64,000 nucleotides of DNA from Ceratotherium simum simum (GCF_000283155.1 NW_004454210.1:7482747-7546746), one strand, 5' to 3'; positions 20,701 to 33,350 are shown, counted from the stretch's first letter. Notes: generated from the letters alone by a model not told the origin. Numbers and translations are program-made.

Positions 20701-23365
20701 GAGTGCCACTAGCAGGGGCCTCTCCAGTGCTCGCCCAGGCAGACATGCCCAACTTCACTGTCTTTCTGCCATCAACATTAAGGAGCACATGGTACAATCG
20801 TAGGCTGAACATGCAAAATGCTTACTGCATTTCATGCATGACAGACAGGTTGTATCAGATGTACTAATCATTGCCCATTGTGTTCCCACTCCTTTCTGAG
20901 GGGGTAGCCCCTAACCTTGTCCCCTGTCCCCCACACTCCCATTTCTAGTTGGAAGAAGGGGAAGCCATGAAAGGCCAACATGTGGACAAGCGAGTGACCA
21001 GGGGCCATGCGGACAGGCCTTGAGGGCTGGTTGACAGCAGTCAGGAGAAAGAGCTGGCAGGAAGGGAACCAGAGACACAGAGTCCTGTGCTCCCCTCACC
21101 CCCCAGGCTGACTCAGGACCCCTTGAGGCCTGGCCCTACTGCGGCTGGGTGATCCAGGAGCAGGAACATTTGCCAGGGCCCCCTCTTTGGATCATTCTGC
21201 TCCTCTTCCCACCTTGAGAAGGGAAAGGGGGAAAAGAGATCCCCAAACCAGTTTGTTCTTTGTAAATTGCACTGGTGGAAGTGTGTACTGTGGGCAAACC
21301 ATTAAACCCTCAGCTAAAATTTGGCATTTTAATTATCCGCACATTCAAGTTATTTGATTTATTCTCTACCCCCCAATGGTTTCCAATCCTGTTTGCAATA
21401 CCCAGGAAAGTACAACTCCGTCTCAGAACCGTATTTTGCAGATCACGTTTCTTGGGGGCCGTTCCAATAAAATAGTATTGGCCAATTTAGAAAGGAAATT
21501 TTCCTCCCACCTGTGTGGTCCCCGCTCTCCACAAGAGGGAGCAAGCAGGTCCTGTTTGGACAGGCTTCTCTGCTCCTCCTCACAACCCCTTATCCAAGCA
21601 GAGTGAAAGCGAAATGTTACAGACCTGGTGCCAGTAAGTTTTGGGGGCAGTTCCCGAACTTTCTGGTGCACAGCACTCTCTAAACACGAGGATGTTTTGG
21701 CAACTTATTTAAAGGGAATGAGAGATCAACACCTTTCTTGAAAAGAATGAGATCTGGGGAAAATAAAAAAAGCGTTCTATTCATTGCAGTCCATAATACT
21801 ATTGCATGTAGGTATGTTTATTGAACACTTTTAGTCAAAAGGGTATGATCAAATAATAAAATAATTCTACACAGTAATTATAAATTAATTGGTATTTTAA
21901 TGGGACACTTACACCTTATTTTTTAAGTTATTTTTTAAATATTAGGGCATGAAAATGATAAGATGACTCTCGTTCTGTTTCAAGAGGTGGTTCTTAAAGC
22001 CGCACGGTGAAGCATTTTGAATACCGGTTTAGAGAGACTGGAAGTCCTAAATGTTGTTAAACCAAGGAATTGTATGGACCAGTAGGGAGATTCACTTGGT
22101 GGCAGTGTGCTAGATGATCCAGAATGGGGCCTCAGAGACAGAGCAGGTGGGCAGCCCTGGCCACATGTGCGTGGTGGGGTAATAAGGCCAGACGTGGGTG
22201 ACAAAGGTGGGGAAGAAAGGGAACATACTGAGATTACGAAGGAGCCATTGAGAAGACCTGGTTCCCGACTGAAGAGGTGGAAATGGGAAGGGGTTGGAAG
22301 CTAGCCAGGAGCCAAACTCAACATGGGTTGTGGTTGAGGCAGGAGTAGCAGGGAAGGGACAGTTTACTCTGAATTCAGCACCTCAATTAAGCCCTTTGGT
22401 TAAATAACAGCAGCATTTACATACATTTGAAAAATAGTAGAACATATATGTGTGAGATCTCACATATTTAATCTTCAGGCAAAGGCTTGTTGCACAGGTC
22501 ACAGACCCCTTGCAATAACTGCAGCACCTTCCTCCCCGCCCAGGGTTCTTTGGCATAGAACACGAAGAATGTGAATGTGTGATGGGAAAGAAACATGGGA
22601 TGCTGTAAATCCATCAGCAAAGGAATCGCCCTGGCATTCTTGTCCCGCTGGGGCAGAAATGGGGACCTATCCCTAGACAGGCAGGGTGAGGTTGGGGCAG
22701 GGCCAGGCAGCCTTTGAATCCCATGTCTTGGGTAGAGTTCCTATCTTCTGGCTTTCCACCTCCCTCAAGCCTAAATTCCTTCTGTGAAACAAACCTTCTC
22801 AATTCCCTAAGCTCCCGTGGCTCAGCATGCAATCAACGAAGGTTCAAATGACGGGATTTTGATGATTTCCTCCTTCTCCACAGCTCCCTTGCCAGGACGC
22901 CCTCACGTAAGAACTCCCCCCCCTGAGCAGGGCTTCCTGAGGCCGGATGTGGGGGCTTTTCTGCAGAAATCTGCAGTCAGCATGAATAATCGCTATTGAG
23001 CAAGAGGAAGGGCTCTGGACTCTCAGTCCCATCTGAGTCCATCTCAGCTACTAAAACAAGTCTGACCTTTGGAGGGGAAGCTGCGCAGATGAGAACCCAG
23101 GAGGCCTGCAGAACAGTACCGCAGGCCAACTGCACTCATCAGGCCCCAATCACAGCACAGGCCCTGCAGGGGAAGAGTGCCTGGCTCGCCCTCACTCCCA
23201 AATGGATACAGCCATTTGTTGAGGACAAAGGCCACCATGAGGCACCATAGCTGATGCTGTGAGAGTCCAAGAGATGCAACACTCTCCAAGAGAGCTTTCC
23301 ATCTAGGAGAGGAGATCACAAGCCCAAACAATCCTGTCCTTTCTCCCTCACCAGTCTTTGTCATC
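20701..23365. other. No gene recognised
   Basis: About 2.7 kb of mainly unique DNA. 21,770-21,960 is AT-rich. A palindromic GGAAATTTTCC sits at about 21,494-21,504, and a CTCF-like CCACAAGAGGGAGC at about 21,529-21,542. No exon could be supported. Confidence 0.5.
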
Positions 23366-23430
23366 TTTCAGCCTCCCACAAGCACTGTGTCTGGCACACA
23401 GATGATGCTCCCTAAATGTCTGGTGATCAT
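23366..23430 (+). mobile_element. L2 3' end fragment
   Basis: ACAAGCACTGTGTCTGGCACACAGATGATGC then CCTAAATGTCTGGTGATC corresponds to the L2 3' terminal phrase in which 'cagtgcctggcacatagtaggtgctcaata' is expected. Confidence 0.5.
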
Positions 23431-23512
23431 TACACATAACATGCAAGAGGCAGCTCATAGAAGGAAGAGAATGTGTGCATGCAATTGTTATGCTTTGGGG
23501 TCCATTTACAAC

Positions 23513-23723
23513 ATGGTTTCTCAAGAGTGGCACTTATGGACATTTGGGGCCAGATAATTCTTTACCATAGGTGTCATGTGTATCGTAGGATCTTTAGCAG
23601 CATCCTTGGCCTCTATCCACTAGATGCCAGTAGTACCTCCCCAGGCAGCTGTGACAACCAAAAGTGTCTCCAGCCATTTCCAAATGTTCCCAGGGGCAAT
23701 GTCGCCCCCATCGGGAATCACTG
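23513..23723 (-). mobile_element. MER5A (hAT-Charlie), antisense
   Basis: CATGGTTTCTCAAGAGTGGC, CATTTGGGGCCAGATAATTC, AGGATCTTTAGCAGCATCC, AGATGCCAGTAGTACC, GACAACCAAAAGTGTCTCC and GGGAATCACTG give the complete antisense order. The flanking 8-mers do not match, so the target duplication has decayed. Confidence 0.93.
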
Positions 23724-25990
23724 AGTTATAGGTTTTATGTCATCCCACTCCCCCATCCTTCTTCCAGGGTCCTGTGTTTTGGGATTTCTCTACCCTGTCT
23801 TTATGAAAAGTATGCTTCCTGAGCTCTGTCACCTCAGAACCTTATTCTCTGTTTTTCAAAATGTTGACCAATTAATATAATGAATGAATTCAAATTAAAC
23901 TGTTAATGGAAATAGATGCCAGTGGTTCCCTCAACCACACTCACCTCCACAATCCTTCATTTGTCACTGAAACATCTTAATAGAGACCACTTGGAATCAA
24001 TCATATGACGTTGAGCATCCTATGACATAAATACCCACGATGGCACAAGGGGGCCCTCACAATGACACTTTACAAGATCTGCTACAAGCCACTGAGCACT
24101 TGAACTTCAGCTCAAGGCAACCAGCTTTCTCCCACCTGCCAGAAACACAGAGTTCAACAGAATGGCCCATGCCACTTTGGAGAGATCACCTACTCCTCCC
24201 CAAAGCCATGACTTAAAATGGCGAGAATTTTAAGCTACATCTAAATCCGGCCCTGAAACGACTTTGCAAATTTCTGTGTGTCAACTGTCTCACCTCCTGC
24301 TGTGAGGGCTGTCCTAGGGATTGGATGCAGGTTATGTGATCTGAAAGCCCAAACTCTGATTTTCAAGCATTTCCACTGAGATCGGCTGGATGACCCAGTG
24401 AGGATTACTTCAACATAACCCTATTCGTCTTCTACAGGGGATAGAGGGAATGAGTGGAGAGAAAAAGCAGTGACCTAGGTCATCTGCAGAAATGATACTC
24501 AGGAAGGCCGTGGGCAGGCTCCCCGTGGAGCATTTTCTCCTCTCACCTGAGCTGACTGTGACATGCAGACACCCCTCAGACCCTGTCCCAGTTACTGGCA
24601 GTGACTCAGCTCTGCCCAATGACTCTAATTCAGTGCTTATTCATAAATTATAACTTTAGTACAATAGGGCACAGCTTTAAAGAAGAGTTATCATAAACCC
24701 ACCCACCCATGACACGCCAGCGGGCTGCTCATCTCCCAACTTTGGGTGGGCATTCTGTTAGTCATAAAGAAGCATCGGGGCCCAGCTCACTTCTCTCCCC
24801 ACTTTTTGTATCTCTAGACATTTTATCAAACAGACACTGAGTCAAAATAAGTGGGTTTAGCAATTAAAATCTGTGTGGAGGCTGCCGTATGAAGCTATTT
24901 GGTGAATTTGGAAATAAATATTCCTCCATGGCAAATCAAACACTCACTGTAAAAACCTGAATGTAATACGCGTGAAGACAAACTCCAGGTGAAACAACAC
25001 GGCATCATCTTTTTCTCCTTCAGCAAGGGACATAAAGGACTTCCCTTGGCTTACAGGGAAAGCTGAGTAATTTAGAGTAGAATTGTCTCTAAGTACAAGG
25101 AGCAGGCTTGTACTTAGGAAGTGTCAATCTGCTTCTGAATAAACACGTTGCCATCAGGAACCTTGTTCAGCGGAGGAGTACCCCAGACAACGTGCCATCT
25201 CACTAAATCCGGTGTGGGGAGTCAGGCAGTCACAACACCCCCGATTTCCGTCGACACTCTCCTTCAGTCTCTGAGGAGATCTCAGGGCTGGGATGTTTCC
25301 GCATTCTGCACGCCCTGTGAGGCCAGTGGGGGAGAGCCTCTGCAGAACCTTCTCCCGGCACAAGATAGAAGGAAAAGCCATCCTGGTAGCACCTCCACCT
25401 AATGCTTGACATCATGCCTAGAAGATGTTCCTCCGGGATGGGTCATCTTGGTTCTCTCCACATCTGTTGGGAGAGCTAGGAAGCCTCCTGTAGCTACTGG
25501 CTTGCTTTAACAGGAGTTGGCTAGAGCCCCAAGTTAATAAGACCAAGACTTGTCTTCCATTTACACAAGGATCACTGGATAGCTCCCCTTTATAAAATTC
25601 CTGGATTACAGACTGCACCTCCCACCCCCAGCAGCTGGTGCAAACATCTGCCACCCATGATCTAGGCAGATCCATCCACGCACACACCCCAGATGCATCA
25701 TTCCAGAGCCTGCCGCAGCCTCCTACAGATGGTGCAGCTCCCATCCGAAGGTGAGGACCGACAGTCCCTGGGAGAGTAGGGCCTCTCACAAGGGCATCTG
25801 CCATCACAAAGCCAATCACTTCACACGTCAGTCTTGACCAAGGGTCTCTTGTTTTTCCATCAAGCTGTCCAGAGCCATACTGCAGGCTGACGGTGGATCC
25901 AGGCTGGGACCGACTCCTGCTCTCAGCACTGTTTCTATCATGCCCTAGGGGATTAAAAGCAATACACAGTCATGTCTCCAGTTGGGAGGA
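23724..25990. other. No gene recognised
   Basis: About 2.3 kb without a named repeat. A 133-codon antisense frame at 25,418-25,819 has no recognisable domain. Its 5' side holds a CTTTATAAAATTCC phrase that might be part of an old LTR, but this is not enough to call one. Confidence 0.45.
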
Positions 25991-25998
25991 CTCCAGGC

Positions 25999-26143
25999 CA
26001 GTGGTTCTAAACATTTTTAAGGTCACAGACCCCTCTGAGAAGCTGATAAAAACCAAGGCGTCCTTCCTCAGAAAAATGAACTTCTGCACAAAATTGTCCC
26101 TATAGTTTCGGCAGGTTCAGAGAACCCCTGAGAACCATTCCTG
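25999..26143 (+). mobile_element. hAT-type MITE
   Basis: CAGTGGTTCTAAACATTTTTAAGGTCACAGACCCCTCTGAGAAGCTGA at the left and GAACCCCTGAGAACCATTCCTG at the right form imperfect terminal inverted repeats of hAT type. The internal phrase AGAAAAATGAACTTCTGCAC also belongs to this class. No matching 8-bp duplication was found. Confidence 0.7.
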
Positions 26144-26429
26144 AAGCACTAAAAACCTCTCCCTGGCCACTGAATTTTAAAGCAAGAGGGAATTTCCTGC
26201 TTCTGACTAATCTCCTCGCACCTGCCCAACGCTGGGTACCCACGACTAAACCATCTCTCGGTTGGGGTAAAGCAGCGGTATCACCTAGACTGGCCAAGGG
26301 CTAGGCCTGTGTGTAGCCCAAACTTTCAGACTCGCTTCCTTCTGTGTGCCTGCAAGGGGCAGCCCCTCTCAGCAGCTGCATATTGAGGGGTGACTACACC
26401 CCAGGCCCCGAGCCATGCTCTGATACAGC

Positions 26430-26540
26430 TCATCCTCAACCTTTACAGCAGCCCTAGAATACAGGGCCATTGTTTTCATGTTGTAGATGAGGACACTAAG
26501 GCTCAGAGAGGTAAACAAGGCCCGCCAGTCAGAGGCATGA
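26430..26540 (-). mobile_element. MIR SINE fragment, antisense
   Basis: TTTTCATGTTGTAGATGAGGACACTAAGGCTCAGAGAGGTAAACAAGG is the reverse complement of the MIR core around CCTCAGTTTCCTCATCTGTAAAATG. Confidence 0.75.
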
Positions 26541-26985
26541 CTGCTGACACCCTTACCCATCCAGGGCTCCAGGCTCAGGGAACTCCAGCAAATGTGTTTC
26601 TCTGAACAGTAGGAATGGACTAAAATCCCAAGGCACCTGATGAGGGAGCTGCTAAAGATGTTGGCTCACTTTGTTTGCTAACTGGGATTATCTTCATTTT
26701 CATTTGCCTTTTGACTTCCTGTTTGGAGATGAAAACAAGCATATAACTTTCAGGAGGCCCAGTCTTTCTGAATTTGTAGAGGAACTACAGAAAGCACAAA
26801 CTTCAAGGGGCACACCTCCAACCCACAATAAGATAAGATGTGTGTCTGGTGAACAACAACAAAAACTTTGATCAATATCGCAGTTCATCACTGATGTGAT
26901 AGTATGTCACTGTAGTCACATAAAACTAAGAAAACTAGGAGTCTAACATCTGTGTTTTAAAATATCATTTATGTAGAATAAGCTG
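26541..26985. other. No gene recognised
   Basis: Unique DNA of ordinary composition between a MIR and an L2 block. Confidence 0.5.
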
Positions 26986-26989
26986 GGTG

Positions 26990-28140
26990 AGGTCATTAGA
27001 GGAACAAATATTCTCAAGTGACTCCTCCGTGCCCTGCACTGTGCTAGGCCCTGGAGAGACAGAGGTGAATAAGGCAAGGACCTGTCCACAATGAACTCAT
27101 CCTCAGCAAGGAAGGGGCAGGCATATGATTAAGTGGAATAACAATGTGAGAACTGCTTTACCAGCAATAGGACTGAGGTGCCAAGGGCCAGAGAGCAGGA
27201 AGTGAGTAATGCAGGGGAAAGGAGAAGCAAGGTCTCAGGGGTCAGGGAAGGAAGAAGATTTCTCCGAGTTCAGAAGGGGCTGGTCAGGGCATCGTGGGCA
27301 GAGGGCACAATGCAAGCTGAGACCCAGAGGGTGAACTGCTGGGAGCGAGGGCTGGCTGCTGGGCAGGAAGATGTGCAGGATGTGAGCCAGAAAAGGAAGG
27401 AAGGAAGGCAGTGGCCAGATTATGAAGGCCTTTGTCATCTATGAGAAGTCACTAAGAGATTCTTTTCCTGGACAAAGGACTCAATCACATTTGCATTGTA
27501 GGAAGATCACTGTGCATCAGCACAAGAGGTAGAGTCTGCCTGGGAGAATCCAGAAGCAGGAGATGGGATAGAAAATTGCTTCAATCATTTAAGGCAAGGA
27601 TGAGGAGGGTTGCATTTCAGTTCTAGATGGCCTTCCCCAATGAACATTCTTACAGAAAACCAGCAGCATCTGATGACATGTTGGATGTTCACAGGCAAGG
27701 TAAGAGCAGAAGAAGAAATGCCTCTGAGGTATCTAAGTTGATCAACTAGTAGACGGTGATTCTGTTCAGAGAGAATGGAAACATGGGAGGAAGACCTGGT
27801 TCAGGGTGAGGAGATGGACAGATGATGAGCTGTGTTCTGCACAGGTTGGTTTTGAGGTGGCCAAAAGGGAGTAGGTAAATGGTCTGCAGATGAGAGCTTT
27901 AGAGGATTGTAAGCATAAAGCATGAACAAAATGAGGTGAGAACTAAGGAAGGAACCTTCAGAATATTAATATTTACAGAGAGTTCGAGGGAAGAAGAGCT
28001 AGCAGAGGAAACTGAGTATGAACAACTAAACGCAGGTTGTGGACAAGAGACCATCCAGGAAGAAGAGGCAAATACCAAAAGCTGCAGCGAGGAGGAAACG
28101 AGCCAGAAGGAGGTCCTGGGTCAGGCAGTTGGAAATTCCT
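26990..28140 (-). mobile_element. L2 LINE, antisense, about 1.1 kb
   Basis: It starts in the usual antisense 3' phrase (CTCCGTGCCCTGCACTGTGCTAGGCCCTGGAGAGACAGAGGTGAA), then CCAGATTATGAAGGCCTTTG, GGAAGATCACTGTGCATC and further purine-rich sequence. The best match is to 27,590; the remainder to 28,140 has the same A/G-rich character and is assigned by continuity. The 88- and 68-codon frames inside it are relics. Confidence 0.7.
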
Positions 28141-28759
28141 GACTGACTTCAATTGCAGCAGAACCTCATGAGACTGGGAGTGGAGGCAGAGAGCTTATAC
28201 TACTCTTTAAAGAATATTGGCCAAGGAGAGAGTTCCCCCACCCTCACAGTAAAGCTTTTGCTTCTCTTGAGCGTGTGATCTAGTACACGCCAGGTTACGT
28301 GACCCCACCAGACTCACTGCTTAACCCTCGTGTTTGAGCAACAGAGTCTGTACACACTGAGGATAACGTCCAGAACTGGCTGAGGTTGATGCTGATTGCT
28401 AGCATTGCCAAGTATTACTAGTTAATTAACTGACTTAAATGTTCCTGAAATGTGAGATGAATATGATTACTCAACAGTACAGTGAGAAGCTGAGGCTTAA
28501 ATGGTCGATAAGAAGAAGAGACCTGTCTGCTAAAAAACACAGAAAAAGAGTGCAAATGGCAAAGGTATGTTGTTCACTTTGATAATACCTGGTTGAAGGT
28601 TCTGGGATGCAGACATTCTCAGACGCTACTGGTGAGGATTTAAATTGGCACAACCTCATCAACATGTAACCAAAAAAAAAAACAAACAAAATTTCATGTG
28701 ATACTTGATTTATAATAAGAAATCTCTATTTCATCTTCCTCAGTTCCCGGCACAGAGCT
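28141..28759. other. No gene recognised
   Basis: Unique DNA. A short palindromic TAGTTAATTAACTGA stretch occurs near 28,420. Confidence 0.5.
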
Positions 28760-29432
28760 ACTAAAACCCTTGGAATTTCCTAAGTGATGGGACTGGTAAA
28801 GGTGTCTTTTGTTATGTTAATGTGGTGACTTTTGGAAAGCCCCTATGTCACCTAAGGATGGAGGCTGGTTGCCAGGGGAACCAACCTTGTGATGAGAGGG
28901 CTGGAGCTTTCAATCCCACCCCCCAGGGACAGGAGAAGGGCTAGAGATTGAGTTCAATCACCAATGGCCAATGATTTAATCAATCATGGCTATGCAATGA
29001 AGCCTCCATAAAAACCCAAAAGGACGGGGTTTGGAGAGCTTCTGGGTTGGTGAACACGTGGAGGTGCTGGGAGAGCATGCAAGCCTCTCAACATTGCCTT
29101 AAGCATCTCTTCCATCTGGCTATTCCTGATTTATATCCTTTTATAATAAATTGGTAATAGAGTAAGTAAAATGTTTCTCTGAGTTCTGTGAGCCTTTCTG
29201 GCAAATTAATCTAACCCAAGGAAGGGGTCGTGGGAACCTCTGATTCATAGCCGGTGGGTCAAAAGCACAGGTATTAACTTGTTATTGGCATCTGAAGAGG
29301 TGACTGAGCCCTTAACCTGTGGGATCTGATGATGCTATCTCCAGGTAGACAGTGTCAGAATTGAGTTGAATTGTAGGACACTCAGCTAGTGTCAGAGAAT
29401 TGCTTGGTGTGGAGAAAAAAACCACACGTCGG
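28760..29432 (+). mobile_element. LTR-type repeat, sense, subfamily not assigned
   Basis: Known retroviral-LTR phrases occur in order: AAAGCCCCTATGTCACCTAAGG, GGCTGGTTGCCAGGGGAACC, ATAAAAACCCAAAAGGACGG, GGGTTGGTGAACACGTGGAGG, TTTATAATAAATTGGTAAT (polyadenylation signal), then GAATTGAGTTGAATTGTAGGACACTC and GAGAATTGCTTGGTGTGG. It is non-coding and without an internal region. Exact ends and the target duplication were not resolved. Confidence 0.75.
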
Positions 29433-29444
29433 ATGGAATTGGAA

Positions 29445-29965
29445 TTGGAATCAGAATCGTAGTGCTTACATACACTGTAGTCCAGCAATTCAGCTTTCAC
29501 AAACTTACCCTATGAAAGCCGTAGTGGATATCTGCAAAGTTATACCTACAAGAATGTTCACCATAGTTTTGTCCAAAAATAGAGAATCAGTTAAACACAT
29601 CATCATACATCACTATAGGATACAACACTAAGCAACCATTTAAAATGTTGGGTGGATGACTATTTAACAACCCAGAAGAATGTTCACAGTATATTATTAA
29701 ATCTTTTAAAATAATTTACAAGGGATAATGAGTACATTAAATGTATTTGTGTACATACACTCATATGCACACAGACAAAAGACTAGAAGAATGTACACCA
29801 CAATAGCAACACATTCAAATGAAAGCCTAGGAGAATAGGCACCAAATAGGAACAGTAACAATTTCTGGGTGTGTATAACTATGGGTGGTTTTCATTTACT
29901 TTTTGCTTCTCTGTATTTTCTAAAATATTTACAATAAACATGTACAGCTTTTGTAATTAAAAATA
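29445..29965 (+). mobile_element. L1 3' part, sense
   Basis: CAGCAATTCAGCTTTCACAAACTTACCC, AGAATGTTCACCATAGTTTTGTCC, and the closing phrase GGTGGTTTTCATTTACTTTTTGC followed by TATTTACAATAAACATGTA, match the end of L1 ORF2 plus 3' UTR. Confidence 0.85.
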
Positions 29966-30237
29966 GTCATTTATTTTTAATATAATGAAAATAGTTTAAT
30001 ATAACAAAATAGTCTTAAGTATAAAAGTAATAGAATCTGATCATTAAAAATTTTTAAAGTATTAAAGCACTATTAAGGAAAAATGAAGTGTTCCATTTCC
30101 CTAATTTCTCCAAATCAAATTCCCCATAGGGAATCACAAATAACTTTGTTATATCATTGTAGATTTTTTTCTGCCTAAATATATGTATACTTTTAAAAGT
30201 AATTGAAAATAATGTTTCTATTGTAGCTAAAGTGGAA
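29966..30237. other. AT-rich DNA, possibly old L1
   Basis: A-rich sequence follows the L1 tail. 30,060-30,230 (GTTATATCATTGTAGATTTTTTTCTGCC) resembles old L1 3' UTR antisense, but too weakly to call. Confidence 0.35.
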
Positions 30238-30245
30238 GACTAGGT

Positions 30246-30463
30246 CAGGGGTCAGCAAACTTTTTGTGTAAAGGACCAGATAGTAAATCTTTTCAGCTTT
30301 GAGGACAGTCTCCGTTGCAACTACTCAGCTCTACCATTGTAGCTGAAAGCTACCATGAATAATATGTAAACAAATGAGCATGGCTGTTTTCCAATAAAAC
30401 TTTATTTACAAAAACAAGCAGCAGGCTAGACTTGGCTCATGGGCCATAGTTTTCAGACCCTTG
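30246..30463 (+). mobile_element. hAT-Charlie MITE with 8-bp target duplication
   Basis: It runs from CAGGGGTCAGCAAACTTTTTG to GTTTTCAGACCCTTG, with GTAAAGGACCAGATAGTAAATC, AATGAGCATGGCTG and CAATAAAACTTTATTTACAAAAAC between. The 8 bp left (GACTAGGT) and the sequence right (GACTTAGGT) match apart from one extra T, as expected for an old hAT insertion. Confidence 0.9.
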
Positions 30464-30779
30464 GACTTAGGTGAACAAATAAACAAAAAAAAAAATGCCA
30501 ACTTCCTGAGCACACTGGCCAAAGAATACAACTTATTTGGTGCCTTTTCATGTTAACGTCAGCTTCGGTTCAACTGTCCATGTTTCTGGGTCGCCACGTA
30601 GTACTTCTTCCTGTTTCCACGTAGCAAGCTGAGTTCCACATAGCAAGGGCCACCCCACCTACTGCTCACATCCAGGCTACCTGGATAAGGGTCCCACCAA
30701 CTCCCTGGGATCAGCACACTCATTGAGCACCCATTGTGTGCAGACTGTGCTGCTACTGCAGCCTCATAGTCATGGTGAT

Positions 30780-30880
30780 CAGGGAAATGTCCTTTTCATC
30801 TTTGTATTTCCATGCCTGGCACAGTGCCCAGCACATGATGATCCCTAAATTAGAGCTGAATACATGAATGAGCTATAAGC
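30780..30880 (+). mobile_element. L2 3' terminus, sense
   Basis: CATCTTTGTATTTCCATGCCTGGCACAGTGCCCAGCACATGATGATCC is the L2 terminal phrase ('tttgtatccccagcgcctagcac...'). Confidence 0.75.
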
Positions 30881-31025
30881 AAAGTAAGGATCCTACCCTC
30901 AGCCCTGTGGCTCGGTAGTGAAAAGGCGCTGGCACACAGTAGGTGCTGCATAGGCACAAGTCTCCTTGGCATCCATACATGCAAATTCTACAGTGGCAAC
31001 GGCTAGTGCCACCGTCACGAGTGCT

Positions 31026-31180
31026 TTAGACAAGTGTTCCTCAAAGTCCTATGTGAGGTGGAATCACTTGGGCTTTGTATTAAAATGCAGATTTTGATTC
31101 AGGATGTCTGGGGTGAGGCCCAAGACTGCATCTCTAACAAGCTCCTGGAGGATGCCGATTCTGCTGGTCCAAGTAGCATG
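31026..31180 (+). mobile_element. MER20-like hAT MITE
   Basis: AGGTGGAATCACTTGGG...TTAAAATGCAGATTTTGATTC, GGTGAGGCCCAAGACTGC, and TCTAACAAGCTCCTGGAGGATGCCGATTCTGC follow the MER20-type order. Confidence 0.65.
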
Positions 31181-32600
31181 GTTATGGAGGTTCAAGGCAG
31201 AGGCAATGACTGAGCAGTGAGGAATTGGAGGAGCTACAAAAGCCCGGGTAACATGGCCCCATTCCTTGACAAGCTTGGTTATGCTGGGTAAGAGAAGAAG
31301 CCTATGTCACGATGGGCCTCACAGGGAAACTCATCCATACACTCCTTCTTGGTCCAGGATTAGGTTTTACAGATCTAGAAACTCAGTTTTATCAGTCTTT
31401 CTGAGATAACTAGAATGTCCTGACCACAAAGCAGGCTGGGGGCTTCTACTGAAAAAGAAAAACTAGACTAAAATTGGGGCAAGAGCTGAGAAAACCAACC
31501 AGGACAGATAAGACTGTTCTTTCCTCCTGTTCCACTCAAGAGAGAGTCCAGCATTTCAAGTGACCAAATCTCAAGGGGCAGAGCAAACTCTGGAAGATGG
31601 AGCCCAGCATTGCCACCCCAGGGTTCTATTCTGGAGGAGAAAGGGGACCCACTGAGGTAGGAAGGGACTTTCTAATGCAGGAAGCCAAAGCTCTTTGGGT
31701 CAGATGGACGCATAAGTCAGAGCTCAGGGAGGCCCTTGGTGGTGTTGAGAGAGATGACAGGTGCAGGTCCCAGAGGAAAGGGAACCAGAGGCGATCCAAA
31801 AAGCAGGGACCCAGACACAGGGCTGGCCAGCAGACTGGCTGCACATGGGAGGCTATTCCTGATGCGGACAGGTACCCACGGCCCTGGGGACACTCAGCAC
31901 AGGCACAGAAGACAGTTTCCAGATCCACACATTAGTGCGGAAGGAGCTATCACAGCCATCCCAGGGCTCCTGGATTCCAGCCTGGCCTGGATCAAGCCTG
32001 CTGTAGGTAATTATTGCCGACAGCTGGTGGAGCTATGACTGGCAAGGACTGATACAGAAGCGATCAGGTAAGGCTGAGTTGAACCCTGCTAGCCCATCTC
32101 AACCAGTTTCTCACGAGAAATATCATTGCCAATTGTGACAGGCAAGCCTTCAGCACATCCTGTTCCTGGTAGAGGAAGCAGAACTAGGATGCAGAGGTTG
32201 CTGGGTGGACCAAGTCCCAGGGATCTGCATAGTTCTAATCAAGGTTGTCCCAAGACCTGCCAAGACCCCAGAACTCACACTTCAGTTAGGCATGAGCCTC
32301 TGAGTCTTGGTTGGCCTTCTGGGAAATCCTAACCTTCCATCTCTTTTCTAGCCCTAAGCACAACCACATGACCTCTGTTTTCATTGCCATTTAACAACCC
32401 AATTCTTCTTTATTTCCCCGTGTTTTCATAGCATGTTGTACGGTCTCAATTTCACAGATTATTTTACTTTGGTTACATTTTAAGTTGGATGACTCCTGAT
32501 TAAGTGCTCTTTAATTTCACCAATAAACTGTCCTGAAAGGAGATTAACACCCAGGAATGTTCGCGTAAGTATGTCCCCCACTCGGCTATAATTTGTGCAC
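31181..32600. other. No gene recognised
   Basis: About 1.4 kb of unique DNA. 31,590-32,340 is GC-rich, with a 112-codon plus-strand and a 100-codon minus-strand frame that overlap. Neither shows domains. Confidence 0.5.
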
Positions 32601-32604
32601 TCTT

Positions 32605-32780
32605 TTCATCGTTTAGTCATAAATATTTATTAAGGACTTATTTTATTCCTTATATGATGCTAGGAACAGTGGATCCAAATACAAATAAAACACTCAGTTC
32701 ATAAGTAGGGGTTCCTGGTCCAGGGAGGGAGACAAAAGGTGAACAAGTACAGATAATACAGATACAATAGGGGGAATAGG
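32605..32780 (-). mobile_element. L2 3' end, antisense
   Basis: AAATATTTATTAAGGACTTATTTTATTCC...ATGATGCTAGGAACAGTGG is the antisense form of the terminal L2 phrase. GGAGGGAGACAAAAGGTGAACAAGTA continues it. Confidence 0.65.
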
Positions 32781-33118
32781 GGGGTTTGTCCCAGCATCAC
32801 AGAGTTCAGAATGGTGCAAATGATGCCACCCAGAGAATGGATAAGGGAGTGGACTATTGGAGATGCAGGGACTTTGCGAGTGAAGCTGGAGAGATAAATA
32901 CTGAGTTCCCTAATTCTAAAACCACACTTTTTCACATTTTAACATCTCCAAATCTATGTGTCATGCCATCACTGGCGGCCAGGTCGGTGGGTAATCACGT
33001 CTTAGTTGTCGCTGCCTGACACCATCAGGCATAATCAGGAAAGCGTCGTCATCAAAATTTGCAGGGTAGATGTCAGTAGCCTGGAAGAAAACTCCAGAGA
33101 GAGTAGTGAAGCACTCTT
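32781..33118. other. No gene recognised
   Basis: Unique DNA. Frames of 77 codons here are not exon-like. Confidence 0.45.
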
Positions 33119-33132
33119 AAGAAATGCAACAT

Positions 33133-33350
33133 TGGGGGCCGGCCCCGTGGCTTAGCGGTTAAGTGCGCGCGCTCCACTGCTGGGGGCCCGGGTTCAGATC
33201 CCAGGCACGCACCGACACACCACTTCTCCGGCCACGCTGAGGCCACGTCCCACATACAGCAACTAGAAGGATGTGCAGCTATGACATATAACTATCTACT
33301 GGGGCTTTGGGGGAAAAATAAATAAATAAAATTATTAAAAAAAAAAAAAA
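33133..33350 (+). mobile_element. ERE SINE (short-tail, 'CAACTAGAAGG' type), sense
   Basis: The head GGGGGCCGGCCCCGTGGC, GCGGTTAAGTGCGCGCGCTCC, GGGTTCAGATCCC and CATACAGCAACTAGAAGGATG precede CTGGGGCTTTGGGGG and a 16-bp poly(A). The target duplication AAGAAATGCAACAT is exact at 33,119-33,132 and 33,351-33,364. Confidence 0.97.

Noticed and set aside
25418..25819. 133-codon minus-strand frame
   Set aside because: No recognisable family; uninterrupted length is within what GC-moderate DNA gives by chance across 64 kb.
28760..29965. LTR plus adjacent sequence as an endogenous retrovirus
   Set aside because: The sequence after the LTR is an L1 3' end, not a retroviral internal region.
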